This document shows, one piece after another, positions 37,584 to 49,910 of a stretch of 64,000 nt of DNA; within the stretch, counting starts at the first letter, position 1; each line of letters begins with the position of its first letter. The translations under genes were made by a program, and so were the position numbers. The stretch comes from Cacajao melanocephalus. Lineage: Eukaryota > Chordata > Mammalia > Primates > Pitheciidae. The notes beneath the pieces are model-generated. The model ran no database searches, had not been told where the DNA came from, and saw only the letters and a list, made by a program, of their open reading frames with translations. The stretch is taken from assembly GCA_963573385.1 (NCBI GenBank), contig CAUYLG010022041.1, positions 53,415 through 117,414 on the forward strand. The letters are read 5' to 3'.

Positions 37584-40500
37584 TGAGTACACAGGATTCA
37601 CAGTGCCCTGCTGGAGATATAGTACACTGTCACAGGTTTCCCACAAGAACTGACCTCTACAAGAAACAGAAAGAACTGAAGCAAGGGAAGGAATGGAAGC
37701 TCCAGGCATAGGGAAAATGACAACAGGGTAAAGAAATCACGACTGGTCCAGGGACCTCTGAGTAAATACTGGGGCTCAAGGTTAGCTAAGGAAGTGACAG
37801 ATGAGGCTGGAGAGATTTGTTGGGGACAAGTCATGAAGGGTTTATTTACTATCCTGTGTCATTTGGATTTTATGTGCAGTCTTTGTAAAAGTGACATGAA
37901 GAGATTTTCATGTTGGAAAGACTAGCTACATCGTAGAACTAATGTCTAAGGGTGGCCCAAGGAAGCAAGTTTCTTCACAGCTATTGCAATAAATGGGTGA
38001 GGAATGACTGAGGTCTGAATTGGATGGTGCTGGCACATGGAAAAAGATGGGTAGATATCAGAGGTGTTGCAGGAGGAAAGTCTGAAAAACAAAAAAAGGT
38101 GATTGGTTAAGTGTTACTGTAGAAAAAGAGAAGAAAGAAAAGGACCTAGGTATATTAATTGAGCAACTGGAAAATGACACAATTTTTTAAAGGTAGGAAA
38201 CATAGAAAGTGGAGCATGTTTGTGAACTATTGTCTTTCTATTTAGTGATGTGAATATGTACTTATATTTTAGCCAATTAAACTTGAACTAAAATATCCAG
38301 TCTAGAGGAAAGCATGAATTGGAGAGATAGACTTGAGGTCTAAACATAATTAATGAAATGGTCAGACCATTTGATTTCACTTTAAGTGCTTGATGTACAA
38401 TGATGGGAAGGAAGGGAGGTGTGGCAGTTTGGCCACCTTCTTTCCTAGCTCTTTTTGCTTCAGTGCTTCTCGAAGAAAGGATGGCATTTCTGAAAATACT
38501 TAAGCAGAATGAAGTGGGAAAGTAGGCGTGAATTCAGCCCAAAGTTAATTTTACTGACAGTTCTCTATGTGCAGTTGTGTTAATGATCAAAATCAGCCAA
38601 AATAACAGCAAGTTATACAGGTTTAGAGAAAGACAAAATTGTTGCCTACCAGATAGATTGTCACAAAGAAAGGATTCCCAAATTGCCAAGTGCTGCTGTT
38701 TTCATTTGCTGCCTGCTGTCATTCTAACGTACCCCCATCTATTGGAAACTTCCAGAAGGCATCTTAACTGACTTCTATGGTGCTAATTGCAGAAAACATA
38801 CTGAATTTCCTTCTTCTTTTAAAGACATTATAGCCTCTTCTTTCCTGAATAAAATCTCAGTCTGAGTCAACATTCTGACAGACATTTAAACAAACATGGG
38901 GCATTAAAATGCAGTTTGAAAAAGAAAAAGAAAAATGGAGAACTAACTGTGAAATGCCCTGTCTATAAAAAGAACTGGAAGTACCTACAGTATTGCGGTT
39001 GTTGAGTTTGGGGTGGTATGTTTATGCATTTGAGTGATTTTTGCTTTAAATATTTATTGATTGATGTGAATTCAAACCAACCGCTTAAAAGTTAAAGTTG
39101 GGCAGTTGGGGCCAACTACCGTCAGTAGCTGGTGGCTGGCACCCAATGATGGCAACGATTTCACTGAGGGTTAACCATTCGCTTGAGTACATAGGTCCTT
39201 ATATGAGAGCTGTTAGCATTCTATTTCTGCTCTCCCTTGAGCCTAGGATGACAATCATGATAAATTATATCATACTGTGAGGTGGTTTGTAATGAAAAAA
39301 AATTTCCAAGAGGGATCATAACACAACCTCTACACTCAGGCTCTGACACAACACTTAGAAATGTGCAATTGTCTTTTCTCTCCTCTTTCTCTTTTGTCTT
39401 TGTTAAAAATAAAAACCAAAACCAATACACTCCCACCCAAAGAAGAAACTCACACACACAAAAAAAAACAGACACACATTTAAGAGAACTGCAATGTGTG
39501 CTGGGAACAATACTCTATCTCGCTAAAGATTAAGATGTTTATTTTATCTATGGATATCTATCTAGATATCATGTATGTATGTATCTGTCTTCTTTCTTAA
39601 TTATTCACTTTTAAATGGAAAAGAGATAGTGGAAAATGAATAGATGGGGATTTGAAAATAATAGAGGGGATAAACTGTGGAGTTAGGGAAGTTACAGGTG
39701 TTTTAAAAACTAGGTAACAGCTTTCTCCATGGACTTGGACAATTGTGCACTTATGCAAGATTCTCTTTGTAGATATACCACAAGGGTTAACATTTTGAAT
39801 TTTGTATCAGAAGGGCTAATTTACTTTATTATTTGAATATATCGGCACTTTGGCATAAACTGGATCACCTTTCTGTTTTTAAATTAAGCCTACTCTTGGT
39901 CAAAGTAAACAGAATTCATCCTTTTAAAGGGAAAATGCAATGCCATATTACTTTTCACTGTTAAATTTCTTGCTTTCATCATTTGAATGATGTGAAGTTC
40001 TTATCTTCATTCTCTCCAGGGTCTACTGGAAACCTTGGCTTTTTACTTCCCTAATATAACTTTACTCTGCCGGAGCAATGCTCAGATTGCTCTGGAAACA
40101 CTAGAAAATCTCAAGATGCAGTTCAGCCTACTCCATGGATGAGTATGAGTCCCCAGGCCATCTCTCAAACTAAAGATTCCCCAGCCAGATAACACTAAAG
40201 AGTCTTCAACAAGGCAACATGATTACTCTGTGTGCTTAGAAGAAGAGGGATTATAAATGTCGGCTGTTGCTCTTTGACTCCTGATGATTGATTCATTGAT
40301 TCACTCATCTTTCCGATAGGCATGTGCAGCGAGTTTACTATACTGCATGACACGGTGGAGGTTATAAAGAAATAAAATACTTTGGGTTTACTCTCAACTA
40401 AAATTCTAATTCTTTCTACCATATATTCTTATGTGAGATCTCAGCCTGCTGTATCCAAGTCACCTGGTACCTGGACTAGGGCACTTCTGTATCAAATTAG

Positions 40501-40632
40501 TTTTAAAGGTATTTCAGTAATTAATAATGATCAAAGTTATAAATATTGGGAAACTATAATGGATGATGTGGAAAAGAAAAGGCCACTTGGTAGAAAATTA
40601 GATAAAATAGGCACATATAAAATTAAGTCATG
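37584..40632. other. long unique stretch, no gene recognised
   Basis: About 3 kb without a repeat I can name, apart from a GATA-like microsatellite at about 39543-39590. Frames up to 87 residues (for example 40382-40645, which runs into the MLT1) show no domains. Confidence 0.45.
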
Positions 40633-41002
40633 TGTTATGGGCTAAAATATGTCCCCCACAAAATTCATGTTGGGGTCAGTACCTCAGAATGTGACTATAT
40701 GTGGAGACAGGGTCTTTATAGAGATAATTAAATTAAAATGAGGTAATTAGGGTCAACTCTAATCTGCCAAGCTGGGCATCCTGATAAGAAGAGGGAATTT
40801 GGACTCAGAGGGAAGAATACATAAAGACACGGGGAGAGGGTGACCATCTACAAGACAAGGAGAGAGGCCTTTCCATAAGAAACCAACCCTGCCAACATCC
40901 AGCTTTTGGACTTCTAGTCTCCAGAACTGTGAAATAAACTTCTTTTGTTTAAGCCACCCAGTCTATGGTGCTTTGTTATAGCAGCCCTGGCAAACTAATA
41001 CA
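40633..41002 (+). mobile_element. MLT1-type MaLR solo LTR
   Basis: A complete-looking LTR from 'tgttatgggctaaaatatg' to 'ggcaaactaataca'. Landmarks are 'gtacctcagaatgtgac', 'gataagaagaggga', 'ccttgccaac..cagcttttggacttct', 'gtctccagaactgtgaaataaac' and 'aagccacccagtctatgg'. About 370 bp. The flanking pentamers (tcatg and gcatc) do not form a clean TSD. No internal sequence adjoins it. Confidence 0.88.
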
Positions 41003-41261
41003 GCATCAACTTGGAAAGTCATTCAAATGCATTTACAGAGCAAATCATGTGTACGTATCATTATCATAAATGTTGCATAGTAGAAATTTATCTAGGCCGG
41101 AAGCTCCTTGAAATTCACTTCTCTGACAAGTAAAATCACATTTTGGGTATCTGAGGAACACACACACATCCAGGAACCTAAAGCCAAGTGGGGTAGGGCT
41201 TTTATTATTGGTAAATAGGAATTTTAAAAATTGGAAATATCACAATAATGGTAATGATAAT
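41003..41261. other. no recognisable feature
   Basis: Short unique gap between the MLT1 LTR and the MIR. Confidence 0.5.
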
Positions 41262-41540
41262 GACAATACACGCTGCCTACATTGAGTGTCTTCTCTGTGC
41301 CAGGCATGGCAGTAAGCATCACAGCACCTCTCTTTAGTAGAGATTTTTATTACTTTCAAATAAGAAAACTCTACCTATCTATCTGCCTGCCTGCCTGAAT
41401 CATCTGTCTGTCTATCTGTCTATCTATCTGTCTATCTGTCTGGAACCTGAAGCTTCAATAAGTTGTCTTGTTTGCCCAAGCTCTCATAGCTGGAATTTTA
41501 AATATAAATTCATCTAAGTTCTAACCCAAAGCTCTCATGG
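41262..41540 (-). mobile_element. MIR relic interrupted by a microsatellite
   Basis: Antisense MIR: 'attgagtgtcttctctgtgccaggca', then after the microsatellite 'gttgtcttgtttgcccaagctctcatagctggaat'. The (TCTA/TCTG)n tract sits where the MIR 'ccattttacagatgaggaaactgagg' block should be. Confidence 0.72.
41370..41442 (+). repeat. (TCTR)n / (CTGC)n compound microsatellite
   Basis: Mixed tcta, tctg and ctgc tetranucleotide units over about 70 bp. Confidence 0.92.
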
Positions 41541-43349
41541 TGGAAGGGACATGGTATAGGCACTTACTATTCTTGCAAGGAGTGTCAGACACTTTGAAAG
41601 GATTCATCTGCCCCAAGAAAGGTCAGCTGTGTTCCACACAGGCCCTATCAGCGCCCCTGGGTAGGCATTGGGTTTGAATGTTTACTGAGAGTTCTGAAAT
41701 ACATACTAGCCCATCAGGATGGAAACTATCCTGGGAAACTTTTGAGTATTTAGGCCTAAATATATTATTCTGGTCTAAATACTCCAAAGTATTTCAGAAT
41801 TTCAGATTATTAGAAATTTACCCTTCTTCCTCCCCAAACGTCACCCAGTTACTTGAAGAGGAGCTCACAATAGGCTTCTTCTTGCGTAACACTTCTAAAG
41901 CATTAGGGAGGAATTGCTGCTAAGGTCTTTACAAGGTCACAGCCAAATATATGAAATCGACAAGAGGACCACATATAAATTTGCATAAAAATATGCCTTG
42001 AATTTGCATTTGAATGCATTTTAATCTACATAAAAGTCTATTCTTAGTATAAATTTTATAATTGTTCTTATTTAAAGCTGTCATTATTTTTCATGCCTTG
42101 TCCACACCCCATCCCACTTTCAGTTCTTCCCATGATGTCTGCATGATCAGAGATGACTTCTTTCATGACCCAGTCAAGATGTCACAGAGGTGCTGGCACT
42201 TTTACATAAAAAGCTCACACTAAGGCAGCCTCCATTTTTTCTCTCACCAGAAAATCCACTACACACTTTTCTTTCCTCTTCCTGTGTAGTTTTTTTCTCT
42301 CTTAAGTGATTGCAAAATCGACCACTCTCAAAACTTGCACCAGACAAAGTTAAACAGGCAAGGAAGACTTCATTCAAGACTATTGCAATTGGAAGAGAGA
42401 CTAAACTCCACACCCTTAAAATGAAATGTGGGTGAGGTTTTAAACACGGGGGTGAACCAGTGGAAAAGTACTGAAAGACAGGACGGGGAGGTTGGTCAGT
42501 GTGATCAGGCCACCTCTGTTTCCCAACTGGTGCTGGAGGAAATTTGTCTCCTCCTCTTTCACAGAGACCGGGAGATAGGGGCTCCTCCTTGATGATGCCA
42601 TTTCAAAGTGATGGCTCCCAGCTCCTTGAAGAAGACATTCCTGAGTTGTAAAACTTGCAAGAGGAGATTTATATCTCAAAGAGACAGAGAGTTTCCAATT
42701 ACAAGCATTCTAGAGTAAAGTTTTTCTATGAAAAAGAGGGTCAGGGGCCTAGAGTCAAGAAGAAACCTGATTAAAGTTGAATTAAACTGAGGGGACTGCT
42801 AAGGCTGTCTTTGTCACTGCAGAAAGAAATATAGCCAATTAATAGTTATATATGCAGCCATCCAGCCCCTTCCCCATTGCTGCCTTCTCTCTTTAGCACC
42901 TCTAATATGTAGAAATCTCTTGGTTTATTTGATCAATGTGGAGGGAAGAAAAAGTCACAGTGGGAGGTTACAGCAGGAAGGTGTGGAACTCAGAGCAACT
43001 AGCTGCTTTTCCATACAATGTAAACAGAAGATTGCTTTACAAGAGTCCCCATTTATCAATCAGCTGCAATCAAGAGGGCTTCCTCGTTGTAGATATAAAG
43101 ATAGTTATTGTTTCTCTCTTTATTTTAAGTCCTTGATAATCTTTAATCGTGGTCATAAGGAAGTCAGCCAGCATCGAGCCACTGTTTTATAGAAGGCAGT
43201 GGTTTTGATGTTATCCCATAACACCCTTGTCAATAGGGCATGAGTTTCATTCATATTGTGCAGAAAAGCATAGTGAGATGCCAAGAAGTGTAGTGGCTTT
43301 TGTAGTCATCCAGATAGTGACGTGTTGGAGGAAGTGAGATATTTTATAG
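41541..43349. other. unique sequence, no feature recognised
   Basis: 42420-42720 is less AT-rich and may be an unidentified old repeat. The remainder is ordinary AT-rich DNA without gene signals. Confidence 0.45.
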
Positions 43350-43480
43350 TTTACCTCTACCACTTACCAGCTCTGCGACCTTAGCTTAGTTACTTAACAG
43401 ATTTTCCTCATCTATATAATGAGGATAACAGTAATATAAAATCTGAAGGTGGTTGGGAGAATTTTGTTAGAAAAAAATCC
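43350..43480 (+). mobile_element. MIR SINE relic
   Basis: 'ctaccacttaccagctctgcgacct', 'agttacttaacagattttcctcatct' and 'taatgaggataacagtaat' match the central MIR consensus. Confidence 0.82.
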
Positions 43481-45284
43481 ATGTGCAGCCCACAAAAGCT
43501 TCCTGAGCATGTAGAAAACCCTTGAAAAACATAGACAACTGTTACTTATAGGATAAATCTGGGTTCTTACTGATTCTGAAACTCATGCTTTAGAATATCA
43601 TCTATGTTACTGTAACCTCATCAGTCACCTAAATTGTTTGAATTAAAATTTTCTATTAAACATGGAATTCCAGGAGCATAAGGGGATGCATGATGCTTAC
43701 AGATGCCACCTGTTTTTTTTCCTGTCTCAATTTTCGAGACAGATTTTAATTTTTTAATATCAATTACTTGCAGAAGCTAATCTTTTATAACTGCTCTGCA
43801 GGTAGTAAAATAATCTCTGCAGCTACCTGACACTGGGTGGCTTGTTCTTTGCTCTATGATATTCTTGATAACAAGAAACAATAAATATCATTTCTTTTAC
43901 ACAATGCATTGTTCTCTTTTCTGATTCCTTTAAGTCATTCTTTGGATCTTCTATAATGGTGCATTTGCAATTATAGTATTTACGTTTGTTTGCTCATACC
44001 TTCAGAAAAGATGTGAAGGCCATATGCAGTACACATGAAGAGTCATCCATCACATGCCATGGACCACTGCTGACTCCTCAGCAGGGTTTCCCTGTACTTG
44101 ACTTCTAGGACATTCTCTTGTTCATTTGCTTTCTATCTTTGTCATTCCTATAGCTTCTCCTTCATAGAGAGAGAGGTTATTATTTCTTTATTATTTTATA
44201 TTCTACTTCTTGCAAAGTTACAGATAGATTTATTATTTTGTATATGTGAGTGGTTCGTAATTGTAACTTACTTTCTAAATTCACAATTCTCATTCATGCC
44301 CATAGAGCATAAGATTGACAGGATGTTTTTCTATCCTTGATCTTCTGGACATTGTGGTACTGATTTCTGTGAAGGTATCTAATAATACAAACAGGATTGT
44401 ATTTCATGGATAACTTGAACAATATATATCTATTCTATTACTTCTCTTTCAAAAAAGTGTGGTTCCTTTAGGTGGTGGTCTCTCAGGGGAATGAAGTGAC
44501 TAAGGTATTTATTTGCTAATCTTGAATACAGGCAGTTCAAAGTATCTCAAAGAAAACAGATTTCTACATATATTGTTGGAATAATTCTGAGATGTTTTGT
44601 TCTTGAATATGTGACACTGTTAATGCATTTTAGTGAAGTGAAATGAAAATTTAAATGGGGTTATCAGAGGCTAAATGCTGTCACTCAGTGTCAGTGTTGA
44701 TATTTTGGGCATTGTTCCAGCAGATCATAATCTGAGAGATAATGACTCTAGTTCTGTTTTTCCCAGCTGTTCTTACTAGTGGGAACAGCTGCCATTGTTA
44801 CACTTGTAAACTCTATGCTTGGCAGAACTCTTGATGGAGTCTGAAAATGCATTTTTGTTTGTGAGTTTCTTTTCCTGCTTGGTAAAGTTATGTTCAGATT
44901 TAAAACAGGAGCAACACAGCGTTATCTGGTTGACAATAATGATGCCTAGGAGAAATTAGAGGAATTCAATTGCACTGAGCATGCATTACCTTGCATTTTA
45001 CCTTTATCGTGGTTGAATGAATCATTTGTGATATGCTTATTTGAATAAACTTGTCTTACATTTAAAAAAATCCCTCAAGGACAAATGTAGATGACTGAGT
45101 CCACAGCCTGTCATGTTGTGAGATGTAAGATGAACTAAGAAATTTCTGCTACTTTTTGTGGATGATGATTCCTCATCAGGAATTCACCTTCTCTCACCTG
45201 GCTCCCTTTGTGCCCAATGCCAAAATTGGAAGACAGCTGGACTTGACTAGAGGTGCATACAAAAAGTGCTTTTTCCTCTGTGGA
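43481..45284. other. no recognisable feature
   Basis: About 1.8 kb of AT-rich unique DNA. A frame at 44098-44340 is chance-like, rich in Phe, Ser and Leu from pyrimidine-rich DNA. Confidence 0.5.
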
Positions 45285-45360
45285 GCCTGTCTGTAGCGTA
45301 GGGATTGAACCAGCAACTTTGGCCTCATTAGCATCATGCTCTACCAGATGGCTCCTGGAA
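45285..45360 (-). pseudogene. tRNA-Ile(AAT)-like pseudogene
   Basis: The minus strand reads a tRNA-like string in the right order: an A-box-like 'tggtagagcatgatgct', an anticodon-arm region 'gctaatgaggcc' placing AAT at the anticodon, and a B-box 'ggttcaatcc'. Alignment by eye to tRNA-Ile-AAT (..ttggttagagcgtggtgctaat..cgccaaggtcgcgggttcgatcc..) is close through the D, anticodon and T arms. The acceptor ends do not pair and the T stem is mismatched, so the cloverleaf is broken. It may instead be part of an old tRNA-derived SINE. No poly(A) tail is evident. Confidence 0.6.
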
Positions 45361-45989
45361 GAATTAATATCTGACATGAAATAATTTTTCTGAATGATCA
45401 AAAATAAAAGTAAATGGATTTGAATTAAAGTGTCTTTTTCGCATGAATCATACCATATCCAAAGGATCTTCAGATTTCCTGTATCATAAATCATAAAATG
45501 GTACTAGACATCTCACCAGATGTCAGATGTACAGCTTCAGGAATATCATGTCATAGACTAGTTATCTTACTGTGGGTTTTTTAAATTATGATTATCATTT
45601 TAAAGAGATAGATGTTTTGGCAGAGACTTTTATGAGTTTTAAGCCTTTAGTTGTATATGAAAATATTTCAGTCCTATGTTTGACTACTTTTTCAGGGCAG
45701 AATCTTGAAACTTCCGATGAAAGGAGAAATGTCCGAAATCCAACATGTGGACATTGGCTAGAGTTCCCTTCTTTTGCTTTCTTTCCTAGATTTTCAGCCT
45801 CAAAATACTCAAAATCCAGTTTTGGAGTCCTTTGTAAATGCCAGTCTTATATCCACTAACTGATGGAATCTTCAGTTTGCATTAATCCTTCATTTCATCA
45901 TATTGTAGAATATCTCCTATGAGCTATCTCCTATCAAAAGGGAAAGTGACTTCCCCTTTTGACTTTTTCTGTTTCTACTGGTGCAGTTT
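45361..45989. other. no recognisable feature
   Basis: AT-rich unique sequence. A 95-residue frame at 45572-45859 has no recognised similarity. Confidence 0.5.
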
Positions 45990-46165
45990 CCTTTGCTCAG
46001 TCACTCAAGTTTTAAATCTAGGTCATGATTGCTTGTCAGTCTCTTTCACTAGACTCTATGCTCCTTAAATACTGGAATTGTCATGTTTTATTTTTCATTG
46101 CTTGGTTCAGCTCTTGCTACACTGTGTTGTTGAATAAACATTTTTGAAATAAATGAATATACATA
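45990..46165 (+). mobile_element. L2 3' end relic
   Basis: 'cactagactctatgctccttaaatactgg' (split) corresponds to the L2 'cactagactgtaagctccttgagggc' block. The end 'gttgttgaataaacatttttgaaataaatgaat' (split) corresponds to 'aataaatatttgttgaatgaatg'. Confidence 0.7.
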
Positions 46166-46269
46166 TTTTAACCTTTGCTTGCTCTGGTACTCTTATGATT
46201 ACAGAAACTGAATAGATGATCAAAAAAATTGAATGCAGAATCAAGTTATAAAAATGTGTAGAATAAAAG

Positions 46270-46781
46270 GTCTTGCCTTCATTTTCATCCCTCATCTGCA
46301 CAGCTCTTAGTGCTGCCCCTGTGGGTAACCACAGTCATTAGCTTGTTTTCTTTGAGAGTTTCATTTTGCAGGTACACATATGCACACACGTACATTCTTA
46401 TTTACTTATTTTATAGATCCAGAAGGTATGTGTAGCATATCATACACATTATATCTTGATCTTTATTTGAAGTATCTTGGAAGGAAATATTTTCATGTTT
46501 GGATACAGTTCTTCCATTCCTTTTCTTTAGGTGGTATCGCATTGCATTGTGAAAAGTTGTCCTCATTTATTAACCATCTGAATTGTTTCCTATTGGTGGC
46601 CATAAAGGATGCTCCAGTAAAGAGTCTTACATCATTTCATGTTTGTGCAGTTAAATTCCCAGGATGTAATTTCTGGGTCCATTTTCATGATGATGACATT
46701 GACAACTTGCCCATGGAAAGGATGGTGCTTATTTACCCCAGCAATGTATGAAAGCACCTGTTCCCCTATAAACTCATAAGA
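46270..46781 (-). mobile_element. old L1 (L1ME-like), 3' segment of split copy
   Basis: Antisense L1: 'gtgggtaaccacagtcatt', 'gtggtatcgcattgcattg', 'atttattaaccatctgaattgtttcctattgg' (split), 'cagcaatgtatgaaagcacctgttccc'. The last matches old L1 'cagcaatgtatgagagtgcctgtttccc' read antisense. The element is interrupted at 46782 and resumes after 47154. Confidence 0.75.
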
Positions 46782-47154
46782 TGGTGTCTGAATCTGCGCT
46801 GTTATAACAAAATGCCTGAGACCAGGTACTTTATACAGAAGAGAAATTTATTTCTCACAGTTCTGGAGGCTGCAAAGCCTGAGATGAAGGTGACGGCAGG
46901 TTTGGTGTGTGATAAGGGCCTGCTCCATAGATGGCACCTTCTGGTGTGGCGTCCTCACGAGGCAGAAGAGCAAAAGGGCAAAAAGGGGTAAACTTTCTCC
47001 ATCAAGTCCTTTGATGAGAACATCTAATCTCACTTGTGAGGCCAGCACCCTTGCGACTCAGTAACCTTGCAAAAGCCATACCTCCTAATATTGTGGCATT
47101 GGGGGGTCAAGTTTCATGAACTTTGGAGCGATCAACAACATTCAAACCGTGGCC
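46782..47154 (-). mobile_element. MST-type MaLR LTR inside L1
   Basis: Antisense MST-like LTR: 'gctgttataacaaaatgcctgagacc', 'agaaatttatttctcacagttctggaggctg' (split), 'cctcacgaggcagaagagc', 'ttgtggcattggggggtcaag' and 'aacattcaaaccgtggc'. About 373 bp. No clean TSD is seen, but L1 sequence continues on both sides. Confidence 0.87.
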
Positions 47155-48560
47155 CAGAGTCAGTTATCAAAACATAGATTTTTAAAAAATATCTGGAGAA
47201 AAATGTATTTGAATTCAACTTTAGTTAGCATTTCACTCATTATACGTAAATCTGAACATTGTTTCATACGTTTAGGCATCATTTGCATTTTCTTTTCTGT
47301 GAACTTCTGTTCATTTCCTTCGTATTGGGATTTGGGTTCGTTTCTCATTAATTTAATTATCCAGGCTTGATCCTAGTGGGAAATTTGAGCACCTCTCAGT
47401 CCCTTTCCCTGTTCCCTGGCAGTTAGCTGCACTTAGCTTGATTTTGTTTTGAATAAACTTTCTACATGAAGGAAATTTTGATTCTCATGTGATTAAATTC
47501 ATCAGATTTATGGCTTTTGAGTTTTGATCTTAGTAAAGAAGACTTTAGCCATGTTTTCTTCTACTAGTTTTGCAGCTTAATTAATTCACATATAGATTGT
47601 TGATCATTGGAAACTTATTATGGTGTATAGGGTGGCATATGGATCTAACTTTATGCTTTTTCCAAATGCCTGCTTAGTTATTCTAACCACTTTTTAGTAG
47701 TCCCTTTTTCCCTACTGATTTCAAAAGGTAGAAACAACCTTTACCTTATACTAAATTCCCTTTTTTTTAAAAAAGGAATTTTTTTTTAAATTGGGATTTT
47801 GCTAGGTTTTCTAGATTCTGAATTATGTTTGATGGTCTATGCATCAATATCATATTTTTTATTATAAATGCCTTATAATATTTAGATATCTAATAGGACC
47901 AGTGATTCTTCATTGCTCTTCTGTTTCAAATATTTCTTCACTACATTGTTTATTTATCCGTATTAATATGATAACCGTTGTCCAAATTCTAAATAATATA
48001 ATTGTGGCATTTTATTAGTACATTTCAAAGGGGTAAATAAACTTAGAGAAAATAATTCTTGTTTGATGTTCAGTCTTTTTTCCATAAACACATATTATGT
48101 CTTTTATTCAATTCTTAAGTTTTATTTTTCAGTGATGTTTTAAAATTGTTTTTATATAGATTTACACAGGTCTTATTAAACTTATTCCTAGGGGCTTTAC
48201 AATTTTAATTTTTTAGTATAGGACCTTTCCTTCCATTATATTTTCTAACTGGCTATTGTTTGCACATATAAAAACAACCGATTTTTTAAAATATTAATAC
48301 TATTGTTTTCTGCAATTTTTATGAACTTACTGTTTGCAGTATTTTTTGTTATCCTTTGTGATTTTCAGGCATAATCAGATCAGGCAAAATTAACAGTCTT
48401 CTTACTTTGGATTTTTATGACTGTAATTCTTTTCATTTTATTTTTGCTTAGTTCCTCATTTACAACATTAAATGCTGGCTTTTATAGTAGTTATGCTTGT
48501 TTTGTTACTGACTTTAGTGAGATTATTTCGTGTTTTTTTTTCCAAGCATTTTGTTGACTT
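47155..48560 (-). mobile_element. old L1 (L1ME-like), ORF2 segment of split copy
   Basis: Continuation of the antisense L1 into ORF2: 'ttttctgtgaacttctgttcatttcc', 'atatagattgttgatcattgg', 'ggtggcatatggatctaactttatgc' (split), 'caggtcttattaaacttattcctagggg', 'tatgaacttactgtttgcag'. These occur in the order expected for L1 ORF2 read backwards, over about 1.4 kb. No frame survives. Confidence 0.72.
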
Positions 48561-49454
48561 TTGGGCCTAGACATCCCTCTCTCTCTCACTGTAGATGTGT
48601 TTATGAGTGTGTATATTTATATATTGATGCACTTTTAGCATCTACATAATTCAACTTAATATTTGTGTCAGTTTAAGTCCTCTCAGAAATAAACACTCAA
48701 AAAGGATTAGACAAGCAAAAGAGCAGGAGTTGATAGGCCTGTGTATGGCACTGCAGGGCTGAGACTTGTTAAATGTGAGATGGAAGGAAGGGAGATCTGA
48801 CAAGAAGGGTCTCAGACCCCAGTCCTATTCTCAAAACGTTTGGTCACAGTGATGCATGTTCCTGAGACAAAGTTTCCCATCAGAAGATTCTGTGGATCTG
48901 CAGGAATGGACTTCCCTAGTGTCCCTTCTGTATCTGCCTGGGAGAATCCTGAGGGAAATGTGGCCACCCTCCATGTGCCTGCAGCGGAGACCCCGATGGG
49001 GGTCGGCTGGGGCTGCTTGTTAGCTATGCTTGCTGTGCTCCCTGCAGAAATGAATCTGTCGAATCAGAGCTGAGAACTGCATTTCCGTGGCTTCCACAAA
49101 ATTATACTTGCAGTTAACTGCTGGTTGTGTTTATTTTATGTAGAATGCTTGCATTTCTGCTTTTAGGGAATGCTCACATTTTCCTGAGTGAAAGATGATG
49201 GTCCAAGCCTTTCAGGTCTTAGGTAACTTTCATTTAATATTTGATACAAACATTGGTGGATCTGTTCCACTTCTAGAATGCACACTTAAAAGATCAAAAG
49301 AGAAGTAGACACTTGCAATAGAAACTTTTACATCTAAAAACAATTTAGGAGTCACTTATGGCTTCTTCAGTAACAGGATGAACAGAAGAAGAGAAGAAAA
49401 TATACAACAAAATTTGAGCTGCAGTTTGGTAGAAACATAAGTCTTAAAATCTGA
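48561..49454. other. no named feature; GC-richer patch
   Basis: 48680-49080 stands out as less AT-rich, with a 77-residue frame (48840-49073) and 'gagaccccgatgggggtcgg', which contains a short inverted repeat. It could be an unrecognised LTR or unique sequence. I cannot assign it. Confidence 0.4.
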
Positions 49455-49560
49455 TAGGCAGCTTATGATAGCAGAAACAATATGAACTTTGGAGTTAGAT
49501 AAGCCTGGGTCCAAAACCCAGTCATTACCACAAATTACTTTAACACTATGAGCTCAAGGT
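49455..49560 (+). mobile_element. MIR, 5' part of split copy
   Basis: 'aatatgaactttggagttagataagcctgggtccaaaacccag' (split) and 'caaattactttaacactatgagc' match the 5' and central MIR. The 3' part lies at 49911-49995, beyond an MLT1-like insert. Confidence 0.68.
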
Positions 49561-49910
49561 ACTCTTTCTTTGGACATAGGTAGAAACATTTCCCAGCATC
49601 CCTTGCACTGCGTATGGACATATGTCTAATTCTGTCCTAAAAGAATGGAAGTGGAAGGGCTGTGTGCCACTTCTAAACCTGGCCATAAAACCTTCAACAT
49701 GAGATTCTCCCTCCTTCTAACTGGATTCAAATGATGATGAGGCAGTAGGGGATGGCAGAGCCATCAGATGGAAGGAACTCACCCTAAATGATGGCCTGGA
49801 TGAGAGTGCAATCATTAAAACCCATCCAGTAGCTTACGTAAGTAAGAAATGAGCATGCATTATGTTTGAACCATTCAATTACTGGATCTGTCTATAACTT
49901 AGAATACTGA
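49561..49910 (+). mobile_element. old MLT1-like LTR inserted in MIR
   Basis: 'aatggaagtggaagggctgtgtgccacttctaaacctggccataaaacc' (split over two blocks), 'ctaactggattcaaatgatgatgagg', 'ggatggcagagccatcagatggaaggaac' and 'taagtaagaaatgagc' match the older MLT1 LTRs (aagtgatgtgtgccacttcc.ggcctgg ... ggctggatgcagatgat ... agccacaagatggaagg ... gtgagcgagaaataaac). Confidence 0.68.
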
